A stretch of 62,000 bases of DNA from Zygnema cylindricum (lineage: Eukaryota > Streptophyta > Zygnematophyceae > Zygnematales > Zygnemataceae): positions 55,793-117,792 of the forward strand of contig JBBHKE010000918.1 in assembly GCA_037447655.1 (NCBI GenBank). The letters are read 5' to 3'. Position 1 is the stretch's first letter, and each line of letters starts with the position of its first letter. The translations under genes and the position numbers were made by a program. The notes below the pieces were generated by a model. That model was given only the letters and a program-made list of their open reading frames with translations, was not told the DNA's origin and searched no databases. Positions 60,841 through 62,000 of the stretch are shown here, one piece after another.

Positions 60841-61377
60841 TACACCGCGAATCGTTATTAGTGTCAAAGTCACTAATTTGGGTTCTTATTTTGATTTTTT
60901 TTCAAATGGGATATATGATTTTAATTTTTCCTTGACGTTAAATAAGGTACCGTACAAAATAGCGTAAAGCCCGAAAGTACAATAAAATATAAATAGTGTG
61001 ATGTACGGTCGATGTCATACCGTACATACATGTACCTTTTCAAGTGAAAATTTACAAAAAATGAATTGAATCAGATGCGCACGCATACGAACGTGCGCTA
61101 AAAAAAACGGGACTAGTTTGACACGTAAATTAGTATGGCATGTACGGATATTTTAGATTCGCGACGGCGTCAACTTTTAATATTTTGTACGGATACATAT
61201 ATTAGTGTATATAATCGTACGACAATATTCCATTTTTGCTGTTCCCAAATTAGCATTAGCACCGAAATTAGAATACACCTTTTTTTTGAAAATTTTCAAA
61301 TTCTTAATTAGCATCAAGTACGGTAAATTTTCTTAAACACTATTTAAATTTTGACACTAATAACGATTCGCGGTGTA
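60841..61377. mobile_element. MITE with perfect 28-bp TIRs
   Basis: TACACCGCGAATCGTTATTA plus gtgtcaaa at 60841-60868 is the exact reverse complement of 61350-61377. 537 bp, AT-rich, non-coding. The best-preserved member of the family in the window. The flanking TA may be the target duplication. Confidence 0.92.
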
Positions 61378-61589
61378 GTTGTCATAAATTGTACATTGAA
61401 GTACAGTTTCGTACAGGCTACGTACCTTTAAGTTCAGATTTGACGGTCAACCCGTCGAACAAATTTGACTGGCGAAATATTGTAACGGCGGTTAATAAAG
61501 TGTCGCGCTTGCGAACGTCGACCGTCATAAAAAATAAAACAATTCACACGGCCGGCGCAGGGTTTATTGTAACAAAACTGCGGCAGCCA

Positions 61590-62000
61590 CATATAAATAT
61601 AATGGCTGCGCGCGGGTAGTTTCTCACTTCACGTTTCTCACATTTGACTTAGCCGCAAAAATGGAATCTAATCGCGAACTGTTACGACGTACAACATGTA
61701 TAAACTCGCACGAAACGAAATAAACTTCGTACAAAATAAAATAGCGTACTCGCGTATAAATATCTATTCGTAAATAGCGTGGCTTCATTTGGTCGCGCGT
61801 GACGACGCGTCATTATAGTTTCATCGATATTTATACGCGGGTACGCTATTTTATTTTGTACGAAGTTTATTTCGTTTCGTGCTATTTTATACATGTTGTA
61901 CGTCATCATAGTTCGCAATTAGATTCCATTTTTGCGGCTAAGTCAAATGTGAGAAACGTGAAGTGAGAAACTACTTGCGCGCAGCCATTTTATTTATATG
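61590..62000. mobile_element. Foldback inverted repeat, cut by window end
   Basis: The left arm 61590-61764 and right arm 61826-62000 are near-perfect reverse complements (175 bp each) around a 61-bp loop. The right arm still matches at the last base, so the element continues outside. Each arm includes tttctcacttcacgtttctc and cgtacaaaataaaatagcgt. Confidence 0.92.

Noticed and set aside
1-62000. tRNA, rRNA or CRISPR features
   Set aside because: No cloverleaf with proper A and B boxes, no rRNA blocks and no regularly spaced short repeats were found by reading.

Overview
The window looks like nuclear DNA of a green alga, most likely a siphonous or siphonocladous ulvophyte (Dasycladales, Cladophorales or Trentepohliales type). 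It is AT-rich and intron-rich and full of plant-type Copia retrotransposons. It holds degenerate (TTTAGGG)-like tracts, and one gene, a polycystin-type channel, spans nearly the whole window. The strongest lineage clue is the genetic code. In the host gene and in unrelated transposons, TAA and TAG repeatedly stand where glutamine is expected, including the glutamine of a QGDP reverse-transcriptase motif. The two host-gene ends seen here both stop with TGA. This is the TAR=Gln code known from several ulvophyte orders; lineage and code are inferences from reading the sequence.

Layout. Positions 605-1309 (+) are probably the last exon of an unidentified gene entering from the left. Positions 1310-7565 are intergenic and carry an octamer minisatellite, duplicated segments and several MITEs with TIRs like TACACCGCGAATCGTTATTA. 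A minus-strand gene runs from about 58470 (ATG) to 7566 (TGA). I could place 24 exons, almost all with matching splice phases. They encode a short acidic cytosolic N-terminus, one membrane helix, a large cysteine-rich ectodomain with a Lin-12/Notch repeat, a polycystin (TOP) domain, the S4-S6 channel core and a coiled-coil tail. Two defects stand out. The S2-S3 segment that should follow the TOP domain is absent: a 50-bp out-of-phase gap sits in its place. There is also an in-frame TGA just after S6. The gene is therefore damaged, or the assembly is imperfect here (a 10-N gap lies nearby at 14128).

The roughly 26-kb intron between 25627 and 51680 is a transposon nest. It contains a non-LTR element (29268-32950, minus), Copia pieces (33650-34900 plus, 38750-40561 minus, 41105-43908 plus, 46251-50813 plus with a 5' LTR and primer-binding site), a hAT transposase relic with a BED finger (36188-37990, minus) and a second 3' end of the non-LTR element (43909-44690, plus). 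Further Copia relics lie at 9230-9890 and 52450-54330, and an LTR at 55319-56222. All look decayed. Right of the gene (58471-62000) I see only a MITE with perfect 28-bp TIRs and a large foldback inverted repeat cut by the window edge. No tRNA, rRNA or CRISPR was recognised.
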